From Bog-532 sp963805255 (GTDB lineage: Bacteria > Actinomycetota > Actinomycetes > Streptosporangiales > Streptosporangiaceae): a DNA stretch of 64,000 nucleotides. Below are positions 51,968 through 59,213 of this stretch, in pieces. The position numbers and the translations under genes were made by a program. The notes under the pieces were generated by a model. The model saw only the letters and a program-made list of their open reading frames with translations, had not been told where the DNA came from and did not search any database. How positions within the stretch are numbered: position 1 is the stretch's first letter; each line of letters opens with the position of its first letter. The stretch covers positions 124,001-188,000 of the forward strand of contig CAWDTK010000020.1 in assembly GCA_963805255.1 (NCBI GenBank), given 5' to 3'.

Positions 51968-53859
51968 TGTCCGCCAGGCCGCCCGCGACCGTGCAGTTGC
52001 CAGCGGCCACCGAGTACGAGCTGGCCGCCGCCGTCATCGACACGCTGCTCCGGGAGAACTACGGCGGCCTGGCGCGGCGGGTTCGGCGGGTGCGGCGGGT
52101 GCGGCCGGGCCCGGCAGGCCTGGCGCTGCGCCTTCCGGGCCGTCCCGGCCAGCCCAGCATCGCGGTGCCGCTCGAGCCCGACGGATTTCTCGCCGACCTG
52201 CGTATCCGCCGTCCCGCGCCCCCGCTCACCCTGGGCGACGTCGAAGCGGCGCTGGCGGCCATCGCTGATCCGGCTGACCGCGACGGGGTGGCGGCGTTCG
52301 CCGCGGAGTGCCATCAGGCGCTGGCCGCGCTCCGGCTGCGGGAACGGGAACGGCCTGCCGCCCGTGCCGCTGCCGCCTGGCAGGGACAGGCCCGCGCCTG
52401 GCAGGGACAGGCCCGCGCCTGGCAGGGACAGGCCCGCGCCTGGCAGGGACAGGCCCGCGCCCGGCTGGGAGCGGCCGGGCAACTTGGCTATGACGCGCTG
52501 GCGGCCGTTATGCCGCATCCCGCTTACCCGACCTCGCCGGCCCGGCTCGGCTTCACCGACGCCGATTCGCTGCGCTACGCGCCGGAGTACCGGCCGGAGT
52601 TCGAGCTGAACTGGGTCGCCGTGCCGCGCGACGCACTGATCGGGTCGGGCCATGGCCGCCCGCCGTGGTGGCCGGAGCCAGCCGATGCGGGGCTGCCGGG
52701 CTCGCTGGCCGCGACACACGACCTGCTCCCCGTGCACCCGCTCACCGCACGCCGCGAACTGGCCAGGGCCCTGGCCGAGGCCGGCCTGGGCGGTGCCGGA
52801 CTGGAGGGGGCGGTGGTCGCTCCCTTCCCCTATCTGCGTGTGAGCCCGACGCTGTCGACGAGAACCGTGGCCCTGACCAGCCGCCCCGGTATCCACCTCA
52901 AGCTGCCGCTGCCGACGAGTACCCTGGGCCTGCGCAACCGGCGGTCCATCGTGCCGGGGACGCTGGCCGACGGCGCGCTGGTCCGCGCGATCGTCGCCAC
53001 CGCCGCCGAAGCCGGCCGGCGGCTCGGTTCCCTGCTGCTGGCCGACGAGAGCAGCTACGTCCACGCCGGGCATCCCTACCTCGGCTACCTCATGCGGCGT
53101 CTCCCGGACGGCCTTGACCAGTGCCGCGTCGTCCCCATCGCCGCGCTCCTCGCCCCGGATGCCCGGGCCGGCCGCGACGGGCGCCCGCTGGTGGTCGAGG
53201 AACTCGCCCGCTGGCATTCGGGCGGTGACCCGGCGGGCCCGATCGGCCCCAGCGGCCTGATGCGGCTGTTCCGGGACTACCTCGGGGTCCTGTTCGACAC
53301 CCACGTGCGGCTGTTCGCCCGGTATGGCATCGCCCTGGAAGCCCACCAGCAGAACGCCGCCCTCGTCCTCGGCCCGGAACGCACGGCCGGCGCCGTGGTC
53401 CGGCTGCTGGTCAAGGACTTTGACGGCGCGCTGATCAACCACGCGCGGCTCGCGGCGGCGCTGGGACCGGCCACGCCAGCTGTGTCCGCATTCACCGATG
53501 ACCGCCTGCTCACCGACTCCGACGACGCGCTCGCTGACGTCTTCATCACGATCACCGTGCACCTGTGCGCGGGCGCCCTCGCCTTCGGCCTCGCGCGGCG
53601 GCACGTCGCGCCGCTGCCCGGCCTGCTCGCCATGATCCGGGAGGCGCTGACCAGCGCGCTGGACCAGCACCCCGGTTCACCCCCGGCCGCGCTGCTGCGG
53701 GCGCGCGTGCTGGACGCGGACCGCCTGCCGGGCAAGTCGATGGTGACCGCGGGAACCCTCGTGGCCAAGTCGCGCACGGGAGCCCGCGACATCAACAAGT
53801 TCTACGGCACGACCGGGCCGAACTACCTGAGGGTGCCGGCCCTGCGAGGTGGCCGGTGA
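51967..53859 (+). CDS. NIS siderophore synthetase 1 (IucA/IucC family)
   Basis: The protein has 630 residues. The ATG overlaps the previous stop. Family motifs: HPAYPTSPARLGF at about 184-196 (consensus HPxHPxxKxxxGF), LLPVHPLTARREL, SPTLSTRTVALTSRPGIHLK, EAHQQNAALVL and VKDFDGALIN, and the C-terminal FerrC-like region NKFYGTTGPNYLRVP. It condenses citrate (or a citryl intermediate) with an amine or alcohol using ATP, in the cytoplasm. Residues 137-165 are a four-copy AWQGQAR repeat not expected in the family. Which of PvsB or PvsD it parallels cannot be decided here, though order favours PvsB. Confidence 0.92.
   Translation: MSARPPATVQLPAATEYELAAAVIDTLLRENYGGLARRVRRVRRVRPGPAGLALRLPGRPGQPSIAVPLEPDGFLADLRIRRPAPPLTLGDVEAALAAIADPADRDGVAAFAAECHQALAALRLRERERPAARAAAAWQGQARAWQGQARAWQGQARAWQGQARARLGAAGQLGYDALAAVMPHPAYPTSPARLGFTDADSLRYAPEYRPEFELNWVAVPRDALIGSGHGRPPWWPEPADAGLPGSLAATHDLLPVHPLTARRELARALAEAGLGGAGLEGAVVAPFPYLRVSPTLSTRTVALTSRPGIHLKLPLPTSTLGLRNRRSIVPGTLADGALVRAIVATAAEAGRRLGSLLLADESSYVHAGHPYLGYLMRRLPDGLDQCRVVPIAALLAPDARAGRDGRPLVVEELARWHSGGDPAGPIGPSGLMRLFRDYLGVLFDTHVRLFARYGIALEAHQQNAALVLGPERTAGAVVRLLVKDFDGALINHARLAAALGPATPAVSAFTDDRLLTDSDDALADVFITITVHLCAGALAFGLARRHVAPLPGLLAMIREALTSALDQHPGSPPAALLRARVLDADRLPGKSMVTAGTLVAKSRTGARDINKFYGTTGPNYLRVPALRGGR
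52375..52458 (+). repeat. 21-bp in-frame tandem repeat, 4 copies
   Basis: GCCTGGCAGGGACAGGCCCG plus one base is repeated exactly four times and encodes AWQGQAR each time, between the N-terminal and catalytic parts of NIS synthetase 1. Copy number changes would keep the frame. Confidence 0.97.
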
Positions 53860-55550
53860 ACCCGGCCGCGCTCACCTGCCAGGCGCTGCTGAACTGCCTG
53901 ATCCGCGAGGTATCCGGCCCGGAGCAGCAGGCGTGGGAGAGCGATGGTCACCTGGTCATCCGGCTGGCCAGATCCGGTCCGCTGCTGCGGGCCGCGCTCC
54001 GGCGGGCGTCAGCGGGACTCGGACCGCGCCTCGCGGGCGACGTCCAGGTCCGGCGCGGCAGCGCGTGGCAGCCGATTGGCTGGGAAGACCTGGCCGCCCT
54101 GATCGCGGCGGAACTGACCCTGGCTACCGGGGTGACCAACGACGAGTTCGCCGGGCAGGTGCGCGGCAGCCACGCGGCGCTGGCCGCGATCCTGCGGGCC
54201 CGGCAGGTCCCAGACGGGACCGGGGATCACCACGTCGACCGGTACCTGGCCAGCGAGCAGGCACTCGTCGCCGGGCACCGGTTCCACCCCGCCCCGAAGG
54301 TGCGCCAGGGCGGGTCCCGCGACTGGCTCCGGTACGCCCCGGAAGCCGGGGCCCGGTTCCCGCTGCGCTTCCTGGGCGTACGCGCCGACGCGCTGGCCGC
54401 CGACGGTGACACCGCCGCGCTGGAACGCCTCGGCGGGCCGCCGGCACCGCCGGGGTACCGGCTGCTGCCCGCGCACCCGTGGCAATGGCGGCTGCTGGAA
54501 CAGCGCCCCTGGTTCGCACCGGCGCTGCGCGGCGGATTCCTCGTCGATCTGGGCCCGGGTTCCCGGGAGGCGGTGCCGACCTCGTCGGTGCGTACCGTCT
54601 ACGACCCGGTCGCCGACGTGTTCTGCAAGTTCAGCCTGAACGTCCGGATCACCAACTGCGTACGCACCAGCGCCTGGTACGAGCTGGCCGGGGCCGTCGT
54701 GCTGTCTGGCCTGCTGGGTCCCGTCTTCCGGGAACTGGCGGACCGTTTTCCCGGCACCGTCCTGCTCGCCGAGCCCGGATACCGGACCGCCGCGCTGGCC
54801 AGCCGGGAGGCGTTCGAGGGCCTGGCCGTGATCGCCCGGGAAGGGCTGTGCGGGCGCCTGGCCTCCGGGGTAACCCCCCTGCTCGCGGCCTCCCTGGCCG
54901 AGCCGCACCGCGCCGGGGGCCCCGCCGGCGCAGCCTCCAGCCCGGAAAGCGGAGCCTTCAGCCCCGGCGGCCGGTTGTTCGGCGGGCGTGACCCCGACTG
55001 GCTGCTCGGCTGGTGGGAGGCGTACCTGCGGCGGCTCGCACCCCCTGTCCTGCACGTCCTGTTCGCCTGCGGCGTCGTGCTCGAACCGCACCTGCAAAAC
55101 GTCCTGGTCGGCGTCGGCGCGGACGGCTGGCCGGAGCAGATGATCTTCCGCGACCTGGAGGGCGTCAAACTGGTCGCATCCCGCCACGGCACGCTGCTCG
55201 CCACCGTGGCGCCCGGCGTGGCCCGCGGGCTGGCCTACGACCGCGAGCGCGGCTGGAACCGGGTCGCGTACTGCCTGTTCGTCAACCATCTCGCCGAGAT
55301 CGCGGCCGCCATCGCCGACGCCTGCCCGGGGCGGGAAACGCGACTGGAGACCGCCCTGTGGAGCCGGGCCCGGTGCGTCCTGACCGGGTTCGCCCGCGAC
55401 CACGGCTGGACGCCTGAACTGCGCGCGCTGCTGGCTGGCGGGCCGCTGCCGGCCAAGGCCAACCTGAAGGTGCGCTGGGCCCGCGCCGCCGACCGGGAAG
55501 CGGCCTACGTGCGGGTACCGAATCCGCTGATCGAACGGGTCCCCGGATGA
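53856..55550 (+). CDS. NIS siderophore synthetase 2 (IucA/IucC family)
   Basis: The protein has 564 residues from GTG 53856, overlapping the previous stop (GTGA). Motifs: HRFHPAPKVRQGG (HPxxK), LLPAHPWQWRLLEQ (the canonical PVHPWQ site), PTSSVRTVYDP (ATP-binding S-R-T), KFSLNVRITNCVRTSAWYEL, LEPHLQNVLVG and IFRDLEGVKLV. All catalytic positions that I can place are kept. It is a second, distinct NIS enzyme, so the product has at least two NIS-made bonds. Order favours equivalence to PvsD. Confidence 0.93.
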   Translation: MNPAALTCQALLNCLIREVSGPEQQAWESDGHLVIRLARSGPLLRAALRRASAGLGPRLAGDVQVRRGSAWQPIGWEDLAALIAAELTLATGVTNDEFAGQVRGSHAALAAILRARQVPDGTGDHHVDRYLASEQALVAGHRFHPAPKVRQGGSRDWLRYAPEAGARFPLRFLGVRADALAADGDTAALERLGGPPAPPGYRLLPAHPWQWRLLEQRPWFAPALRGGFLVDLGPGSREAVPTSSVRTVYDPVADVFCKFSLNVRITNCVRTSAWYELAGAVVLSGLLGPVFRELADRFPGTVLLAEPGYRTAALASREAFEGLAVIAREGLCGRLASGVTPLLAASLAEPHRAGGPAGAASSPESGAFSPGGRLFGGRDPDWLLGWWEAYLRRLAPPVLHVLFACGVVLEPHLQNVLVGVGADGWPEQMIFRDLEGVKLVASRHGTLLATVAPGVARGLAYDRERGWNRVAYCLFVNHLAEIAAAIADACPGRETRLETALWSRARCVLTGFARDHGWTPELRALLAGGPLPAKANLKVRWARAADREAAYVRVPNPLIERVPG

Positions 55551-56821
55551 AGCCGCCCTCGCAACGGAAACCGCCGCAACTGAAGCTGCCCGCGCGGGTG
55601 CGCGAGCTGGCCCGCGACCTCGGCCGCGACCAGGGTGCGCTGCCCGCGTACCTGTATGACCTGGATGCCCTGGCCGGGCACGCGAGCCGCATCCGGGCCG
55701 CGCTGCCCGGCGGCGTGCAGTTCTGCTACGCGGTCAAGGCCAACCCGGACCCGGCGGTGCTGCGTACCGTCGCCCGGTACGCGGACGGGCTGGAGGTTTC
55801 CTCCGGCGGCGAGTGCCGGCACGCGGCCGCGGCGGTGCCGGGCTGCGCCATCGTGTTCGGCGGCCCGGGGAAGACCGGCGCGGAACTGGCCGAAGCGGTC
55901 CGCGCCGGAGTGAGCAGGGTGCACGTGGAAAGCCCGCACGAGCTGTACGGGCTCGGCGCGGCGGCCCGGGCCGCAGGCCGCGCCGTGGACGTACTGCTCC
56001 GGGTCAACCTGGCCGCCCCAGAAGCGTCTGCCCTGCCGCTGCCCGTGGCGGGTAGCGGAGACACACTGCTGATGGGGGGCACCCCGAGCCCGTTCGGCAT
56101 GGATCCGGCCTCGCTGGACCGCTGCGCCGGCCTGCTCGCCGACGGCAGCCTGGAACCGGGGCTGGTCCGGCTGCGCGGGCTGCACGCGCACCTCGCGAGC
56201 GGGCTGGACGCGGCAACCTCGCTCGGCGCCGCGGGCCGGGTCCTGGACTTCGGCCGGCGATGGTGTGCCCGGCGCGGCGTGACCCAGCCGGAGTTCAACC
56301 TCGGCGGCGGGATGGTGGTCCGCTACCAGCGGCCGCAGGCCCTGTTCGACTGGGACGGGTACGGCCGGGGGCTCGCCGGCCTGGCGCGGCCGGGTGAAAC
56401 GCTCCGGATAGAACCGGGCCGATCGGTGACCGCATACTGCGGCTGGTACGTCACCCGGGTAGTCGACGTGAAGCGGAGCCACGGCGAGGTGTTCGCCGTG
56501 GTCGCCGGGGGGACCCATCATCTGCGGACCCCCGTGGCCAAGGGGCACAGCCAGCCCTTCGCGGTCATCCCGGTGGCGGCGTGGACTCCCGGCTGGCCCC
56601 GGCCCGGCGTCGCCGCCGAGCCTGTGACCATCGCCGGTCAGCTGTGCACGCCCAAGGACGTCCTGGCCCGGCGCGTCCCGGTGCGCCGGTTGCGGGCCGG
56701 GGACCTGGTGGCCTTTGGCCTGGCGGGTGCCTACGCATGGAACATCTCCCACCACGATTTCCTCATGCACCCCCCGCCTGGCTTCCACTACCTGGCCGGC
56801 CATGGAGGTGAGCGGTCATAG
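55547..56821 (+). CDS. PLP-dependent decarboxylase (DAP/ornithine decarboxylase fold III; PvsE/SbnH-like)
   Basis: The protein has 424 residues; the ATG overlaps the previous stop (ATGA). YAVKANPDPAVL carries the PLP Lys (K64). VSSGGECRHA, FGGPGKTGAELAEA, GLHAHLASGLD, FNLGGGMVV, RIEPGRSVTA and CTPKDVL follow in the order of the type III alanine-racemase-fold decarboxylases, with the terminal AYAWNISHHDFLMHP. In siderophore loci this enzyme decarboxylates a Ser- or Dap-citryl intermediate; in vibrioferrin it yields the ethanolamine unit. Confidence 0.9.
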   Translation: MKPPSQRKPPQLKLPARVRELARDLGRDQGALPAYLYDLDALAGHASRIRAALPGGVQFCYAVKANPDPAVLRTVARYADGLEVSSGGECRHAAAAVPGCAIVFGGPGKTGAELAEAVRAGVSRVHVESPHELYGLGAAARAAGRAVDVLLRVNLAAPEASALPLPVAGSGDTLLMGGTPSPFGMDPASLDRCAGLLADGSLEPGLVRLRGLHAHLASGLDAATSLGAAGRVLDFGRRWCARRGVTQPEFNLGGGMVVRYQRPQALFDWDGYGRGLAGLARPGETLRIEPGRSVTAYCGWYVTRVVDVKRSHGEVFAVVAGGTHHLRTPVAKGHSQPFAVIPVAAWTPGWPRPGVAAEPVTIAGQLCTPKDVLARRVPVRRLRAGDLVAFGLAGAYAWNISHHDFLMHPPPGFHYLAGHGGERS

Positions 56822-56853
56822 CTGCCGGAGCGATCCTGGCGTCCGCCGTCTGT

Positions 56854-57606
56854 GTGCACGGTGCCGCGTGCCATGACGGAACCGAATCGTCCGCCGCGTC
56901 CGCGCCTGTGACCGCGCGGGCCTGGCTGCTCATCGAGCACCCCGGCCCGTGGCCGGAGGAGGCCGCCGATGCCGCGCTGCCCGGGCCGCTCCGGGCGGCG
57001 GCCGACCTCGCGGGCGAGCTGGGCTTCCGGGTCCAGCTGATTCGCCGGCCGGGCCGCCAGCGGCGCCCGGAAGCCGCCGCGGCGGCCGGGGCGCCGGCCG
57101 GGCAGGCTGGGCCGCTGCCGGGCGGATCCCTATTCGCCGGCTGGACGGCGGGCCCCGCGCCGTGGCTCCGGCACGGGGACATCACCGGTGCGGAGCAGCT
57201 CACCGCGGAACTGGCCGGCCTGTCCGAGGGCCGCGCCCCGGCCTTCGGCTCGCCGGTCACCGGGCCCCTGCTGCTCGTCTGCGCGCACGGGCGCCGGGAC
57301 GTCTGCTGCGCGCGCCTCGGCGGCCCGCTCGCCCGCAGCCTCACCCAGAAACATCGCGGGCAGGTGTGGGAAACTACGCACGTCGGCGGCCACCGGTTCG
57401 CGGCCAACCTGGTGATCCTCCCGCACGGCCTCTACTACGGGCCGGTCGCTGCTTCCTCGGCCGACGCCGCGATCACCGCCTACCGGCGGGGCGAGGTCGC
57501 CCTTGACCGGTACCGCGGCCGGGCCGGCCAGTCCCAGGACGTCCAGGCCGCCGAATACGCCCGGATGCAGGCGACCACATCCCGTTCCCTCAGCGACCTG
57601 GTCTGA
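56854..57606 (+). CDS. Sucrase/ferredoxin-like thioredoxin-fold Fe-S protein, possible siderophore reductase
   Basis: The protein has 250 residues. LLLVCAHGRRDVCCARLGGP (C143, C151, C152) and ETTHVGGHRFAANLVILPHG are the two signature blocks of the sucrase/ferredoxin-like (DUF1223-neighbour, Pfam sucrase_ferredoxin) family, which binds a 2Fe-2S-type cluster using Cys and His. It starts 32 bp after the decarboxylase and ends the operon. A role in releasing iron from the siderophore is inferred from position. No separate uptake receptor or ABC permease is in the window. Confidence 0.78.
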   Translation: MHGAACHDGTESSAASAPVTARAWLLIEHPGPWPEEAADAALPGPLRAAADLAGELGFRVQLIRRPGRQRRPEAAAAAGAPAGQAGPLPGGSLFAGWTAGPAPWLRHGDITGAEQLTAELAGLSEGRAPAFGSPVTGPLLLVCAHGRRDVCCARLGGPLARSLTQKHRGQVWETTHVGGHRFAANLVILPHGLYYGPVAASSADAAITAYRRGEVALDRYRGRAGQSQDVQAAEYARMQATTSRSLSDLV

Positions 57607-57680
57607 CACGCCGCCCGGCGCCTGGCCGGCGCTGCCCGGCCGCGACACGCCACCGGACCGCAGGAAGGTGAGGAGACGGC

Positions 57681-57716
57681 CAGCAGCCCCTGTCCTGCCG
57701 CTGGCGGGGTGCTGCG
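57681..57716. terminator. Hairpin between convergent genes
   Basis: CAGCAGCCCC and GGGGTGCTG pair with one bulge over a 15-nt loop. Position between two convergent genes suggests a bidirectional terminator. Confidence 0.35.
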
Positions 57717-57732
57717 GGCGTGTGCCGTCGCC

Positions 57733-59037
57733 TCACCAGATGGGGTCCTCGGCCGGGAGGGCGGTGCCGGGGACAGCGGGCGACGGGTGCTCGTGCCGGG
57801 TCACCTGCGGCGGTGGTGGCGGGCGGGAGCGCCGGGCGAGGGCTATGCCGCCGAGCGCGGCCACGAAGCAGGATGCGCCCCCAACTGCGAGGCCGGTGCG
57901 CGGGCCGGTCGCGGCGATGATCCAGCCGATCGCCGGGCCGCCGATCGGCGTCGTTCCCTGGAAGGCGACCTGCCACAGCGCGATCGCCCGTCCGCGCATG
58001 CTCGGCTCCGCGCTGAACTGGATCGTGGAGTTGCCGATCGCGATGAAGGAGACACTCGCCCAGCCGACGAACAGCAGCGCGGCGTAGGCAAGGCCGAGAA
58101 CGGGGGAGAATGCGCAGGCCAGGATCGCCGCGCCGAAACCGGCCGAGGCGATGATCATCGGCCGCAGCCCGGTCCGGCCCCGCGCGGCGGTGAACAGCCC
58201 CCCGATCACCGCCCCGACCCCCATCGCCGCGGTCATGAAGCCGTAGGCCTCCGCGCCGCCATGGAACGTCTGCCGGGCGAGGACCGGGAGCGTGACCTGG
58301 AATTCATATGCCAGCAGCCCGACCAGGCTCATCATCGCCAGCGGAATGGCGATGGTGGGAGTGCGTGCCGCGTAGCGCAGACCCTCGCGCAGCTGCCCGC
58401 TGGCCCGCCCTGCCGGGGGGCTCGGCCGCAGGGCGGACCGGTCCATGCTGAGCAGGGAGGTGACGACGGCCGCGAAGCTGGCTGCGTTCAGCAGGAAGCA
58501 GACCCCGATGCCGACCGTGGCGATGAGGACGCCGCCGATGGCTGGCCCGACCGCCCGGGCCGCGTTCACCGTCACCGAATTCAGCGTGATGGCGTTGCGC
58601 AGCTCATCCTTGCCGACCATCTCCCGGACAAAAGCCTGCCGGGCGGAGTTCTCGAAGGCGTTGTTCAGGCCGAGGATGACGGCCAGCACGCAGATCTGCC
58701 AGAAGCGGACCGCTCCGAGAACGGTGAGCAGCCCGAGCGCGAGGGCCTGGAAGCCCATGGCGATCTGCAGCACGATCATGAGCCGCCGCTTGTCCACCCG
58801 GTCGGCGACAACGCCGCCGTAGGGGGCGAACAGCAGCACGGGCAGGGTCTGCAGGGCCACGGTGAAGCCCAGGGCCGTGCTGGAGTGGGTGAGGGTCAGC
58901 ACGAGCCAGGATTGCGCCGTCATCTGCATCCAGGTCCCGGCGAGGGATATCGACTGGCCGGTGAAGTACAGGCGGTAGTTGGGGACCTTCAGCGAGGAGA
59001 ACGTCTGGCGCCAGAACGTGCCCAGCCGGCGCCTCAC
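57733..59037 (-). CDS. MFS exporter (EntS-type, PvsC-like)
   Basis: The protein has 434 residues with 12 predicted helices. PNYRLYFTGQSISLAGTWMQ, GVVADRVDKRRLMIVLQIAM (the G-x3-D-R-x-x-R-R motif between helices 2 and 3), and LGLNNAFENSARQAFVREMV are typical of the MFS_3/EntS group that exports siderophores and other small molecules. It starts at GTG 59037. It faces the siderophore operon (convergent) and is the natural candidate exporter for it, although it is on the ABC-exporter strand. Confidence 0.85.
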   Translation of the reverse strand: MRRRLGTFWRQTFSSLKVPNYRLYFTGQSISLAGTWMQMTAQSWLVLTLTHSSTALGFTVALQTLPVLLFAPYGGVVADRVDKRRLMIVLQIAMGFQALALGLLTVLGAVRFWQICVLAVILGLNNAFENSARQAFVREMVGKDELRNAITLNSVTVNAARAVGPAIGGVLIATVGIGVCFLLNAASFAAVVTSLLSMDRSALRPSPPAGRASGQLREGLRYAARTPTIAIPLAMMSLVGLLAYEFQVTLPVLARQTFHGGAEAYGFMTAAMGVGAVIGGLFTAARGRTGLRPMIIASAGFGAAILACAFSPVLGLAYAALLFVGWASVSFIAIGNSTIQFSAEPSMRGRAIALWQVAFQGTTPIGGPAIGWIIAATGPRTGLAVGGASCFVAALGGIALARRSRPPPPPQVTRHEHPSPAVPGTALPAEDPIW

Positions 59038-59213
59038 GGCCGCCGTCCCGTCAGGTCCCTGGCGAGCTGCTCAGCGACCGGCAGGGCATTATCGGGCGCA
59101 CGGCGCTCGTCGTCCCCGGGCCGCTCGATGAGCCGTCGGCTGAGAGCGCCGGTCAGCCCGGCGTGCGCCGGGAACTCTGGCCCTCTGCGCAGCGGGGTGG
59201 CGGGCCGGGCTGG

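Noticed and set aside
51856..53670. 604-codon minus-strand frame opposite NIS synthetase 1
   Set aside because: Shadow of a strongly conserved plus-strand gene; no start signal or domain.
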